Source: Paenibacillus sp. YYML68
Lineage (GTDB): Bacteria > Bacillota > Bacilli > Paenibacillales > NBRC-103111
DNA length: 64,000 nucleotides
Direction of reading: 5' to 3'
NCBI RefSeq assembly: GCF_027923405.1
Contig: NZ_BQYI01000001.1
Span: forward strand, 3,574,501 to 3,638,500
The notes beneath the pieces are model-generated. The model saw nothing but the letters and a program-made list of their open reading frames with translations, was not told the DNA's origin and searched no databases. The translations under genes and the position numbers were made by a program. Shown one piece after another: positions 43,048-55,878 of this stretch (the stretch's first letter is position 1; each line of letters begins with the position of its first letter).

Positions 43048-44328
43048 TCATAACCGTTTGTTGTCTATGTTCATTTCTACATTCCGAGCTTCCACAAGCT
43101 GCCACTCCGACTCGATCCTCGCATTATGCTCGCCAACTATCGGCGCGCCTCCTCCGGCATCCGGCCTCTGACCGTTCAGTCGGATTGGACACGCGAGAGC
43201 GGTCATCTGCGCTCCTGAAGGCCTTCTCACCTGACGAGTCATATCAAGCCCGCGGAAGACTTCATGCTGCACGAGCTGCTGCCAGCTCCACAGCTCCTCA
43301 CACACGAGGCCAGCCGCTCGAAGCTTCTCCAGCCAGCAGGCAGCTGGCTGCTGCTGCAGCAGCTCCAGCACGTCGGCAGCACTTACAGGGGCCGACTCCT
43401 CTATCGCGTAATGGATACCCAGAGCCGCACACAGATCGGTTAGCGATGCTCGCTCGATGGCGATATACCCGTCCTTCACACGGTACAGCCCTGCTGGCAG
43501 CTCGGAAGCTACATGATTCCGAGTATAGACGCCATAGCCAGCTTGACCCGATGTATCATCTCGATCTGAAGCTGTGCCAGTAGCACCCGATGCACTTTCT
43601 TTAATTCGAGCTGCGCCAACTACACCCACCGTACTCGAGTGCGCAGCTCGCGCTTGCACCCGCTCTCTCTCCCGCACCACCCAGAGCTCCTGCATCGCAT
43701 CGAGCGTCGACTCCAGCAGGCTGACCTCGACTAACGCCCCGATACCGCTTACAGCTCTTCGTACCAGTGCCGCCAGTATGCCCTGCGCCAGATGTGAGCC
43801 CGTCATCATATCCGCGATCGCAAGTCCGAATGGAATCGGACCGCTTCTCGTTCGGCTGGTACGCTGAAGCCATGGCAGTCCGACGAACGACTGCACGAGC
43901 AGATCCTGCCCCGGCCGCTTGACGAGCGGTCCTTCCTTGCCGTAGCCGGAGATCGAGCCGTACACGAGCCGCGGGTTGATCGTCCGTACATCGTCATAGC
44001 CGAAGCCGAGCTTCTCGATCACGCCGGGTCTGAAGTTCTGAATCATCACATCGGCTCGCTGGAGCAGCTTCCTCAGCTTGCCTCGATCCGTCGCATTCTT
44101 CAGATCGACAGCGTAGCTCTCCTTATTCCGGTTGATCGAATGGAACAGCGTGCTGTCCCCATCGAGCTCCAGATTGGAGATGTACAGCCTTCTGCATATG
44201 TCGCCCCCGTCAGGACGCTCGATCTTGATCACTCTAGCGCCCAGATCGGCAAGACGAAGTCCGGCGTAAGGTCCGGATAGAAATTGACTGAAATCAAGCA
44301 CGAGCATTCCTTCCAGCGGCCTCCGCAT
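43048..44328 (-). CDS. CaiB/BaiF-type CoA-transferase 2
   Basis: The 426-residue paralogue keeps the family motifs RLADLGARVIKIERPDGGD, SINRNKESYAVDLK, VYGSISGYGKEGP and the likely catalytic Asp173 in LAIADMMTGS. An insertion of about 50 low-complexity residues (near 245-290, rich in Ala, Ser, Thr and Gly) interrupts the second half and makes it longer than paralogue 1. It is 37 bases upstream of the solute-binding-like gene. The ribosome site is weak (GGGA). Confidence 0.88.
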   Translation of the reverse strand: MRRPLEGMLVLDFSQFLSGPYAGLRLADLGARVIKIERPDGGDICRRLYISNLELDGDSTLFHSINRNKESYAVDLKNATDRGKLRKLLQRADVMIQNFRPGVIEKLGFGYDDVRTINPRLVYGSISGYGKEGPLVKRPGQDLLVQSFVGLPWLQRTSRTRSGPIPFGLAIADMMTGSHLAQGILAALVRRAVSGIGALVEVSLLESTLDAMQELWVVRERERVQARAAHSSTVGVVGAARIKESASGATGTASDRDDTSGQAGYGVYTRNHVASELPAGLYRVKDGYIAIERASLTDLCAALGIHYAIEESAPVSAADVLELLQQQPAACWLEKLRAAGLVCEELWSWQQLVQHEVFRGLDMTRQVRRPSGAQMTALACPIRLNGQRPDAGGGAPIVGEHNARIESEWQLVEARNVEMNIDNKRL

Positions 44329-44346
44329 GTTCCCATCACTCGCTTT

Positions 44347-45540
44347 CTACAGCAGCTCGAACTCCTCATCGATTGACGCGGTATGATAGCCCGGTGCGAA
44401 TAACCCCCTGCAGCCAGCGAGCCGCTCTCCGTCAAGCCGGATCGGACAGCGGAGCGCCTCCAGCTCCGTTCCGTGCACCGTTCGGACCTGCTGCAGCATC
44501 TGCAGCACCGTGAAGCCTTCGTGACTCAGCAGCTCATCGACGGTCTGCAGCCTCGCACACCAGTAACCAGCGGGCTCCAGCACTCCTACCCATTCGGACG
44601 CCGTTCGCGTCAGCAGATGCTCAGCCAGCAGACGCTTGATCTCATCCCGCTGCGTGAACCAGCTTGCGGCTTCCGTATATTTGGCCAGCGACGCGCACTC
44701 CAGCAGCCTGCCCAGCTCCGTCACAGAGCCCATCGCAAGCGCCACATACCCATGCTGCGTCTCATAGATGCCGTAGGGAGCGCCGAGATACGCATGCGCA
44801 TTGCTGATGCGGCTCCGCTGGGGCAGCTTGCCGCCATCATTCAGATGCGTCGTCAGCACCTCGAACTGGAAGTCGAGCGCCGACTCCAGCAGGCTGACGT
44901 CTACCCGCATCCCTTCACCTGTAGCTTCACGGTAGAGGAGTGCAGACAAGATCCCTTGCACCAGATTGGAGCTTGTGAACAGCTCCACTACCGAGATCGG
45001 GAACGGCATCGGCGGGTCGCCCTCGTTCCCGTTCAGCCACGGCATCCCTGTCAGCGACTGGATGACGAGCTCGCTCGCCTGCTTGCTTGCCCAGGGCGCT
45101 TCCTGTACGTATCCGCAGCTGGTCACGATGCCGCATACCACACGAGGGTTCATGCTTCGCATCGCCTCCGCATCCGGTATGCCATACGGTCCATCCTGTT
45201 CCTCATCTATCGAGCGAAGGAAGACATCCGCCTGACCGATCAACCGCTTAAGCTTCTCGAACGCGTCACCGCACGACTTATCGTAGCTGTACCTCTCCTT
45301 GCCCCGGTGCCACAGCTCATTCAATCGGTCTGAGCCACCTGCCGTCTCCAGCTTGATGACGCGAGCGCCAAGCTCGGCGAGCCGCAGTGCAGCGAACGAG
45401 ACCGCGAGCTGTTCGCCGAGCTCCAGCACGACCAATCCGTCCAGCGGCAGCGAGCTGCCGCCTTGCCGAATACCACCTGCAACGCTATTCAAGCTCCCAC
45501 AGCTCCGGGTTGTAGCGGTAATAGCTGTGACCGAACTCAT
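44347..45540 (-). CDS. CaiB/BaiF-type CoA-transferase 3, catalytic Asp replaced by Glu
   Basis: This paralogue shares long blocks with number 1 (SALDFQFEVL, NAHAYLGAPYGIYET, ALAMGSV) but differs where catalysis occurs. The expected Asp is Glu186 (SVVELFTSS), and the NRNKESY block is RGKERYS. It may be inactive, or be a non-catalytic partner of paralogue 1 or 2. The frame overlaps the upstream GH2 gene by 56 bases and the ATG at 45540 has no clear ribosome site; a TTG at about codon 17 is an alternative. Confidence 0.83.
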   Translation of the reverse strand: MSSVTAITATTRSCGSLNSVAGGIRQGGSSLPLDGLVVLELGEQLAVSFAALRLAELGARVIKLETAGGSDRLNELWHRGKERYSYDKSCGDAFEKLKRLIGQADVFLRSIDEEQDGPYGIPDAEAMRSMNPRVVCGIVTSCGYVQEAPWASKQASELVIQSLTGMPWLNGNEGDPPMPFPISVVELFTSSNLVQGILSALLYREATGEGMRVDVSLLESALDFQFEVLTTHLNDGGKLPQRSRISNAHAYLGAPYGIYETQHGYVALAMGSVTELGRLLECASLAKYTEAASWFTQRDEIKRLLAEHLLTRTASEWVGVLEPAGYWCARLQTVDELLSHEGFTVLQMLQQVRTVHGTELEALRCPIRLDGERLAGCRGLFAPGYHTASIDEEFELL

Positions 45541-47845
45541 CTCTCAGCTTACGGGTCTCATCCAGATGCTCGTTCACGATCCGCTTCGCCTCGGCCTGGT
45601 CGCCGATCAGCAGCACATAATCGTTGTTCGCCAGCACTTCTTCGCCCCGCTTCAGCACGAGTGCAATGGTGAATTGACCTGCTGCATCCGCATCCACCTG
45701 CCAGTCGATGGCCGCGTACTTCGCGGAGCTGTTCGACGGCACATTCACCTCGACAGCGCCTTCGCTAGCCACGTCTCCGAGATGGTTGCGCAGCGTCCAC
45801 TCGAGCGTCAGACCGTTATGATCGTCGTGGATGTCGTTCACGATCCATAGACCGCCCTGGAACGTCTCGCCCTGCTTCCACCGTCTTCTCGAGAACTCAA
45901 GGCTCGGCAGCAGCGGCTGGTAGCTCGTTCTGACATAATCGAAGCTCAGCTTCTTCAAGCCGTAATAGTCGACGAGGCCCCACTTAATGTCCGGCCAATG
46001 TGTAATGAAGTGGCACAGCGACACGCCGCTCATCCGTGGCTTCCGTCTGCGGTACAGCTCGAGTGCGAACTGCAGAATCGTGCCCTGCGCGATTTGGGTC
46101 GACTCGACGAACTGCTCGAGCGAATCCATCCGCTTATCTCCGAATACTTCCAGGTTCAAGCCTTGGAGAATATCGAGGTCGGCCCAATGGTAGCCCCAGC
46201 TCGGTCCCATCGGCCACAGCTCGTTCTCCGGGATGAACTTCTTCAAGCTCTCGATGGCAGGAGCAGAAGCCGCTGTCAGCTCCGGCACGATCGAGCAGTC
46301 GAGCGCTGGATAATATTCCTCCATGAAGCTGCGTCCGCCGCCATAGTAATGCTCGTTCGCATGCTGCGACTCCTTCGGCTTGAAGCCCATGCTCTGACCG
46401 AACTCATTGCTGAGCGGTGATGCGAGTCCGTAAGGGACGTTCGTATATGGCGCAATCGCAGCTCCGATCGCCTCCATCAGCTCCTTGTTGCCGCTCTCGA
46501 CGTGAGCATCGGTGAAGAACACTTCTTCGCCGCCCATCCAATAAATGTTCGACGGATGATTGCGACGCAGCTTGACGATCTCGATACATTCCTTCGTGAC
46601 CGAATCGACGAACGCCGGGTCGTTCGAGAACGCTTGCGTGGAGAACGTGAAGTTCGTCCATACTGTAATGCCGAGCTCGTCGCACAGACGATAGAACGTC
46701 TGGATTTCCGGCGGATGCCAGCCGAATATACGCAGGTTGTTCATATTCGCTTCCTTCACGAGCTTCAGCAGGTGCTCATATTTCTTATCACTGTTTCTTC
46801 CATATAAGAAGGAAGGCTGCCCGCCCCAGCATGCTGAGCGCAGGAACGTGCGCTTCCCGTTAATGACGAATGTCCACGGATATTCCGATTCCTCCGCGGT
46901 GAAGCCTGGGTTCATCTCCATCTTAATGTCGCGAATGCCGATCCGATCCTCGACGCGGTCGAGCTCCTGCTCGTGCTGACGAACCGTAATCTCGATGTCG
47001 TACAAGCTTGGCGTACCGAGGTCCCAAGGCCACCACAGCTGTGCATCGGCTACATCGACGAGCACTTGAGCTTCTTGAACGCCAGGCTGCACCGTTACCT
47101 CGACCGAGTACGTCGACACCGCAGATTCGAAGTTATGTCCCTTCAGCGCAACGTGTACCTGCACCGTCTGCGCGTCTGCAGCCATGTTGTCGAGCTCAAG
47201 CTGTACCTGTACGCTCGCGCCCTCATCCTTGAGGATCGACTCCGTACGATGGCTCACGATCCGAACCGAATCGGTTGCGATCAAGCGCACCGGACGCCAG
47301 ATGCCGAAGGGAACAAGTCCCGTGAAGTAATCTCCGGAGAAGTTCACCTTCTTGCCGCCAACGTTGCGGAAGTTCTTAGGCGGCGGGTCAAGCTTGACGA
47401 CGAGCTGGTTCGAGCCGCCTGCCCACTTGTCGAAGTTCAGGTATGCGCTAACCTCGAATGAGAATGGCGAGAACATACCTTCATGTGAGCCGAGCAGGTT
47501 GCCATTCAGCCACACCGTGCAGCTGTAGTCGACGCCCTCGAATTCCAGATGAATCTTCTTGCCCTTCATCTCCTCGGATACGTTGAAGCTGCGAACGTAC
47601 CACCACTCATACTCCTGCACCCACTTTGCCTTGTGCATATTACGGCCGTAGTACAGATCGTCGAGCTCGCCTGCACGCTGCAGGTCGGTGTACACATCTC
47701 CAGGCACCGAAGCATAGTTCCAGCTGAAAATAACGCCCTGACGCTCCGCAGGCAGCACATGGAAGCCTTCCTGCTCCCCTTGCCCGATGCGCATCTTCTC
47801 CATTTGCCATAGCTTGCCGCTGAGATCCTTCACGATTCTGGACAT
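45485..47845 (-). CDS. glycoside hydrolase family 2 (beta-mannosidase-like) with altered acid/base motif
   Basis: The 786-residue enzyme has the GH2 sandwich domains (WYVRSFNVSEEM, FGIWRPVRLIA) and a TIM barrel (CWGGQPSFLYG, NMNNLRIFGWHPPEI). The barrel motif that normally reads W-x-G-N-N-E is WMGGEE (436-441): the acid/base Glu441 is kept but the Asn before it is Glu440. The nucleophile is probably the Glu in SIVPELTAAS. The start at 47845, 5 bases after GGAGGG, is preferred over the ATG before it. It is the first gene of the operon with the CoA-transferases. Confidence 0.85.
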   Translation of the reverse strand: MSRIVKDLSGKLWQMEKMRIGQGEQEGFHVLPAERQGVIFSWNYASVPGDVYTDLQRAGELDDLYYGRNMHKAKWVQEYEWWYVRSFNVSEEMKGKKIHLEFEGVDYSCTVWLNGNLLGSHEGMFSPFSFEVSAYLNFDKWAGGSNQLVVKLDPPPKNFRNVGGKKVNFSGDYFTGLVPFGIWRPVRLIATDSVRIVSHRTESILKDEGASVQVQLELDNMAADAQTVQVHVALKGHNFESAVSTYSVEVTVQPGVQEAQVLVDVADAQLWWPWDLGTPSLYDIEITVRQHEQELDRVEDRIGIRDIKMEMNPGFTAEESEYPWTFVINGKRTFLRSACWGGQPSFLYGRNSDKKYEHLLKLVKEANMNNLRIFGWHPPEIQTFYRLCDELGITVWTNFTFSTQAFSNDPAFVDSVTKECIEIVKLRRNHPSNIYWMGGEEVFFTDAHVESGNKELMEAIGAAIAPYTNVPYGLASPLSNEFGQSMGFKPKESQHANEHYYGGGRSFMEEYYPALDCSIVPELTAASAPAIESLKKFIPENELWPMGPSWGYHWADLDILQGLNLEVFGDKRMDSLEQFVESTQIAQGTILQFALELYRRRKPRMSGVSLCHFITHWPDIKWGLVDYYGLKKLSFDYVRTSYQPLLPSLEFSRRRWKQGETFQGGLWIVNDIHDDHNGLTLEWTLRNHLGDVASEGAVEVNVPSNSSAKYAAIDWQVDADAAGQFTIALVLKRGEEVLANNDYVLLIGDQAEAKRIVNEHLDETRKLRDEFGHSYYRYNPELWELE

Positions 47846-47869
47846 CATGACCCTCCATCTTGTTCTTGT

Positions 47870-47899
47870 ATCATATCATTCCGATTATGCGAATAACAA
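47870..47899 (-). promoter_or_regulatory. promoter of the GH2/CoA-transferase operon
   Basis: TTGTTA, 18 bases, TATGAT, ending 25 bases before the ATG at 47845. The spacer contains an ATCGGAAT half-site. Confidence 0.45.
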
Positions 47900-47929
47900 G
47901 AACAACTTTTCACATGTGTTTTATATTTT

Positions 47930-47944
47930 CGGAACATTGTTCCG
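47930..47944. promoter_or_regulatory. CGGAACA-T-TGTTCCG palindrome, candidate operator
   Basis: A perfect 7-1-7 inverted repeat about 30 bases upstream of the predicted -35. The arms match half-sites at the IclR/enolase promoter region. Confidence 0.5.
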
Positions 47945-48000
47945 ATTTAAGTCGATTATACATGTGACACTCTAGCACGTCAATACGAAATATGGAACAA

Positions 48001-48028
48001 ATCAGGGGGCGAAATTTCGCCCCCTGAT
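48001..48028. terminator. terminator after the LacZ gene
   Basis: A perfect 28-base palindrome (arms ATCAGGGGGCGAAA) lies 12 bases past the LacZ stop. It separates the importer/LacZ unit from the next operon. Confidence 0.75.
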
Positions 48029-48039
48029 GGTCATCCTTG

Positions 48040-51940
<3,901 letters not shown>

Positions 51941-51963
51941 CGTCTGTCACATCCTCTGCTCAG

Positions 51964-53319
51964 TTACCCCTTCACTCCCGTAAAGGCTACACCCTTCTCG
52001 ATATACTTCTGGGCAAACAGGAAGATCACCAGCAGCGGCAGCATCGAGATGAGCGAGCTCGCCATTAGCATGTTCTGCATGACCGCAGGCTGATTCTGCA
52101 GATCATTCAGCGCAACGGTGAACGTCCAATATTGTGCATCGCTATTGACGACAAGCGGCCACAGAAACTCGTTCCAGACCGGAATGAACGTCATCACTCC
52201 CACCGTCGTGAAGATCGGAACCGACAGCGGAACGACGATCTGCGAGAACGTACGGAACTCGGAGGCGCCGTCAATGCGCGCAGCCTGCAGCACTTCCTTC
52301 GAGAGTTGATCGAAGAAGCCCTTGAACAGGAAGATAACAATACCCCATGCGGTATGCGGTAAAATGACGGCGAGAAGCGAGTTCGTCAGTCCGAGGTCCT
52401 TCATCAACAGGTACAACGGCAGCAGCAGCGATATATCCGGAATCATAATCGTCGCAAGGAAGAACATGACCCAGAAGAACTTCCACTTCTTGCTGTTAAT
52501 GAGATGCGCCAGCGCATAGCCAGCCATACCGCCCAATATCATCTGTACGAGCACACTTGCGATCGTAATGATAGCGCTATTCTGGAAATATTGTGCGAAG
52601 CCGCGCGGTCCAGCCGTATCGACAGCGAACTTGTTGAGCGCAATGAAGCTGTCGAGCATACGGGAGTAGGCAGGCTGCTCTGCAATGCTTGTCACCTTGC
52701 CGCCGATCAGCTTGCTCGAGCCGTAGAAGTCGGAGAAGCGCTTGGCCAAGCCATCGGTCGCTGTAGTCGCTGCCCCATCGGCCGCCTTCCCCTCAGCGCC
52801 CATCCATTCGAAGGACGAGTAGCTCTTCTCCCGAATTAATGGCAGCTTACGCTCCATCATCTTCTCGTTGAAGATCGTCGTCGGTACGATACGCGATTGG
52901 CCGACGAAGAACGAAGCAGAGATCGTCTCGGCGCGATAGAGCATCTTGCCGTCACGCACACCGGTTACGATCACCTCGCCGATGCTCTCGCGAATATTTT
53001 TCATCCACGGATACCAAGAGGCTTCCATCGAATCAATCTCGTAGTACAGCTCATCCTGGAGCGGCTGACCGCTATAATCAATCGTAACCTGAAGCGAGGA
53101 CGGCACGGTCGGCAGCCACTTCGGCGGATACGAGTTGATCTCCTTCTCCGTCTTCAGCGCAGACGACATCATCCACAGAATCGGAATGACCGCACTAATC
53201 ATGAAGAAGATGGTCACGACATACGCTGTTATTTTGAGCGACTTGCTTCCTTTTTCCCGAATTCGGGACTGAGAAGCTTGAACGTTCTCTTGCGTTGCAG
53301 GCTTTGAGGTTGGTTTCAT
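51964..53319 (-). CDS. ABC importer permease (MalG-like) with large extracytoplasmic insert
   Basis: The protein has 451 residues where CUT1 permeases of this side have about 280. The first membrane helix (28-54) and the last five (from about 246) are standard, with EAA loop EVLQAARIDGASEFRTFSQIVVPLS. Between them an extra stretch of about 145 residues (roughly 71-215) should lie outside the membrane; it has no low-complexity repeats and looks like a folded domain. It may contact the binding protein or the wall. AAGGA is 9 bases before the ATG; the upstream permease gene ends 5 bases earlier. Confidence 0.9.
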   Translation of the reverse strand: MKPTSKPATQENVQASQSRIREKGSKSLKITAYVVTIFFMISAVIPILWMMSSALKTEKEINSYPPKWLPTVPSSLQVTIDYSGQPLQDELYYEIDSMEASWYPWMKNIRESIGEVIVTGVRDGKMLYRAETISASFFVGQSRIVPTTIFNEKMMERKLPLIREKSYSSFEWMGAEGKAADGAATTATDGLAKRFSDFYGSSKLIGGKVTSIAEQPAYSRMLDSFIALNKFAVDTAGPRGFAQYFQNSAIITIASVLVQMILGGMAGYALAHLINSKKWKFFWVMFFLATIMIPDISLLLPLYLLMKDLGLTNSLLAVILPHTAWGIVIFLFKGFFDQLSKEVLQAARIDGASEFRTFSQIVVPLSVPIFTTVGVMTFIPVWNEFLWPLVVNSDAQYWTFTVALNDLQNQPAVMQNMLMASSLISMLPLLVIFLFAQKYIEKGVAFTGVKG

Positions 53320-53324
53320 CCGGC

Positions 53325-54194
53325 TCAGTCCTTTTCTTCGGAAATTTTATTTTGCACAATTGTCAGTAGGGCGATGACGATGAACATGAATACCGAGATC
53401 GCAGCCGACACGCCGAAGCGGGATTGCTGGAACGCCGAATCGACGACCAGCATCGATACGACCGTCGTCGTACCCGCCGGACCACCTTGCGTCATAATGT
53501 ATATGTGATCGTAAGCGAGCAGGACGGTGGACATGAACGCGATGAATTGGATGACGATGATGAACTTAATGTTCGGCAGCAGCATCGTCCACATCCGCTT
53601 CCACGGTCCGGCCCCATCTACCTTGGCCGCCTCCAGAATTTCCACAGGGATCGATTTAATCGCTGCATAATACAGCAGCAAGGAGATACCGTTACCAGCA
53701 AACAGAGCAGGCAGCACGATCGCGAGCTTCGTCATGCTCGCATCATTAAGCCACAAGTACGGACCGAGTCCGATTTGACCGAGCCAATAGTTCAGCAGAC
53801 CGAAGTCCGGATTATACATCCACTTCCACACGAGCACGCCAGCGACAACAGGCATCACCGTCGGCAGCTGGTACATGAAGCGGAAGAAGGCGTTGCCCTT
53901 CTGAATTTCCGTCAGGAACAACGCCTGCACGATCGGAATCCAGAACGTGAGCACCATATAGAGAACGAAGAAGATGAACGTATTCGACACCGCCTGCCAG
54001 AACGTAGAGGATGCCAAAAACTCCGTGTAATTGTCAAACCCAACAAAATGGCCCGGCGGATTGATCATGCTATAATCGAACAAGCTAATATACACCATGT
54101 TCAACAGCGGATAATACTTAAACAGCACGTAACATACTACTGACGGAAATAAGAATAAAAACGGAACCCAGCGTATATTGAACATTCGTTGCAT
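53325..54194 (-). CDS. ABC importer permease (MalF/UgpA-like)
   Basis: This 289-residue permease has six membrane segments and the EAA loop EILEAAKVDGAGPWKRMWTMLLP. It pairs with the larger permease encoded 5 bases downstream. The ATG at 54194 is 5 bases after GTGAGG. No ATPase gene is in the unit, so a shared MsmX-type ATPase is presumed. Confidence 0.94.
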   Translation of the reverse strand: MQRMFNIRWVPFLFLFPSVVCYVLFKYYPLLNMVYISLFDYSMINPPGHFVGFDNYTEFLASSTFWQAVSNTFIFFVLYMVLTFWIPIVQALFLTEIQKGNAFFRFMYQLPTVMPVVAGVLVWKWMYNPDFGLLNYWLGQIGLGPYLWLNDASMTKLAIVLPALFAGNGISLLLYYAAIKSIPVEILEAAKVDGAGPWKRMWTMLLPNIKFIIVIQFIAFMSTVLLAYDHIYIMTQGGPAGTTTVVSMLVVDSAFQQSRFGVSAAISVFMFIVIALLTIVQNKISEEKD

Positions 54195-54225
54195 AGAAGC
54201 CTCACCCCATCCGTGAATAGTAGAT

Positions 54226-54253
54226 CGGGACTCCTCCGGCTGGAGGAATCCCG
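54226..54253 (-). terminator. intercistronic hairpin between binding-protein and permease genes
   Basis: A 12-bp stem (CGGGA, one T-G pair, TCCTCC and complement) with an AGCC loop lies between the two genes and is not followed by T residues. The T-G pair favours a function in the minus-strand RNA. Such elements usually let the binding protein be made in excess of the permeases. Confidence 0.6.
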
Positions 54254-54260
54254 CCCTCTA

Positions 54261-55649
54261 TTATTTTTTTATTTCTGCATTATACTTATCAGCAACCTCA
54301 CGCTGCGCAAGATCTTGAGCAGCCTGCATCACCTTCTTCGGATCAAGACCATCCTCCAGCAATACTTGCTGAATCGCCTTCACGACATAAGGGCTAAGAC
54401 GTGCCTTCAGGAAGTACTCGAGGCGACCTTCGTCCGCTGCCTTCTGTACGTTCTTCACCAGCTCCTCCGGCATGCCCTTCACATGATCGGAAGCGTCAAC
54501 GTCGCTGCGCACGTTCAAGAGATTCGGGAAGATGCCGTTCTCGCTCTGGTACTTGAGCAGGTTGTCCTGCACTTCCTTGGACACGAGGTACGTCGCATAC
54601 TGGAACGCTGCCTGTTGCTTCTCAGGCGATGCCTTCGGGTTCAGAATCCAGATCGCGCCGCCTACCTGTGCCGGAGACGATCCGCCTGGACCTGCTGGAA
54701 GCGCAGAGAAGCCGATGTTCTCAATGTCCATGCCGTTCGATACCATGTTGCCGAACCAGTTAGACGCTGAGATCATCGATGCCGCACGTCCCTGGTAGAA
54801 GTCATTCAAGTTCTCATCCAGGCTCTGAACGACGTTCTTCTGCGTCGCCTTGTACTTGAACTTCAGATCCTTGTAATATTGCAGCGCTTGAACCGCTGGC
54901 TCGCTGGTGAAGGTCAGCTTCACAGAACCATCCTTCTGACGCTCCGTCAAGTCGCCGCCCGCCTGCCAGACGTAATACTCGAAGAACCAGTCGGCCCAAT
55001 CCATCCCGAGCAGCGCGTAGCCGTAGGTGCCTTTATCCGCGCTCGACAGCTTCTGTGCAGCCTCACCGAACGAATTCCAGTCCTTCAACGCTGCGTTCGC
55101 ATCTACACCTGCGTCTGCGAACATTTTTTTGTTATAGGCAAGTCCTGTCACATACATGAAGCTCGGAATACCGTATATTTTGCCGTCTCTTGTAGCTGCA
55201 GCCATGGCGGATGGAAGGAACTTGTCCTTCTCCTTGTATTGCTGCCACAGGCTCGTAATATCGGCCGGGATGCCCTTATCGATGTACGACTCCATATCCG
55301 GGAATGCGTTGTTGTACAGGTCCGGCTGCTCACCGCCGACGACCGCGGTCATGAACTGCTCGCGCTCCTTCGTCAGCGTCGGTGCAACGTGCTTGATTTT
55401 GATGTTCGGATTTTTCGCTTCGAACTCCTTGAACGTCTGCTCCCAGAACGGCTTGAGCACATCACCATCCTGCGGCATATCCCAAGCTACGATCTCCACG
55501 ACCTTACCAGAATTCGCTGTACCCTCTTTACCGCCTTGGTCACCAGCTTGATTACCTGTGCTCTCCTTGCCTCCGCCGCAAGCGCTAACAACAGACGAGA
55601 ATGCGAGCAAGGCTGCGAGAAGGGCAAACGATCTTGTTTTCTTCTTCAT
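54261..55649 (-). CDS. lipoprotein sugar-binding protein of an ABC importer
   Basis: The 462-residue protein has a signal peptide with lipobox SVVSACGGG (Cys about residue 24) followed by a Gly/Lys/Glu-rich tether, then the type 1 extracellular binding fold (VEIVAWDMPQDGD, VVGGEQPDLYNN, YVTGLAYNKKMF). It heads the importer-SDR-LacZ unit and delivers oligosaccharide to the two permeases. AAGGGGG is present just before the ATG at a normal distance. Confidence 0.94.
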   Translation of the reverse strand: MKKKTRSFALLAALLAFSSVVSACGGGKESTGNQAGDQGGKEGTANSGKVVEIVAWDMPQDGDVLKPFWEQTFKEFEAKNPNIKIKHVAPTLTKEREQFMTAVVGGEQPDLYNNAFPDMESYIDKGIPADITSLWQQYKEKDKFLPSAMAAATRDGKIYGIPSFMYVTGLAYNKKMFADAGVDANAALKDWNSFGEAAQKLSSADKGTYGYALLGMDWADWFFEYYVWQAGGDLTERQKDGSVKLTFTSEPAVQALQYYKDLKFKYKATQKNVVQSLDENLNDFYQGRAASMISASNWFGNMVSNGMDIENIGFSALPAGPGGSSPAQVGGAIWILNPKASPEKQQAAFQYATYLVSKEVQDNLLKYQSENGIFPNLLNVRSDVDASDHVKGMPEELVKNVQKAADEGRLEYFLKARLSPYVVKAIQQVLLEDGLDPKKVMQAAQDLAQREVADKYNAEIKK

Positions 55650-55692
55650 TGTATTTCCCCCTTCATGTCATATGTTCTTCTCTACACTTCTT

Positions 55693-55734
55693 ATTATAGA
55701 AGAAGCATCTTCGGAACCATTAAGAATATCTTAA
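55693..55734 (-). promoter_or_regulatory. promoter region of the importer/LacZ unit
   Basis: A TATAAT at 55693-55698 has a poor -35. Just upstream is a perfect 6-3-6 dyad TTAAGA-TAT-TCTTAA (55720-55734). The weak -35 with a dyad over it suggests activator control. Confidence 0.45.
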
Positions 55735-55800
55735 CCAGATGCTATTAAAATATTAATGAACTCTGAGCTGGTCATTATGCCGAAGGTCTGAACATACAGA

Positions 55801-55835
55801 CGCACAAACACCCGGCTTCCTCAAGAAACCGGGTG
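55801..55835 (-). terminator. terminator of the enolase/dehydrogenase/isomerase unit
   Basis: On the minus strand CACCCGG pairs with CCGGGTG around a partly paired loop, then TTTGTG. Confidence 0.6.
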
Positions 55836-55878
55836 CAGCTACCAGCACTCTCATTATCATGATGTAGCAAGGATAATC

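Noticed and set aside
43043-43055. GGTTATCATAACC palindrome upstream of the solute-binding-like gene
   Set aside because: It overlaps the last codons and stop of the CoA-transferase 2 gene inside a compact operon, so chance or coding constraint explains it as well as an operator.
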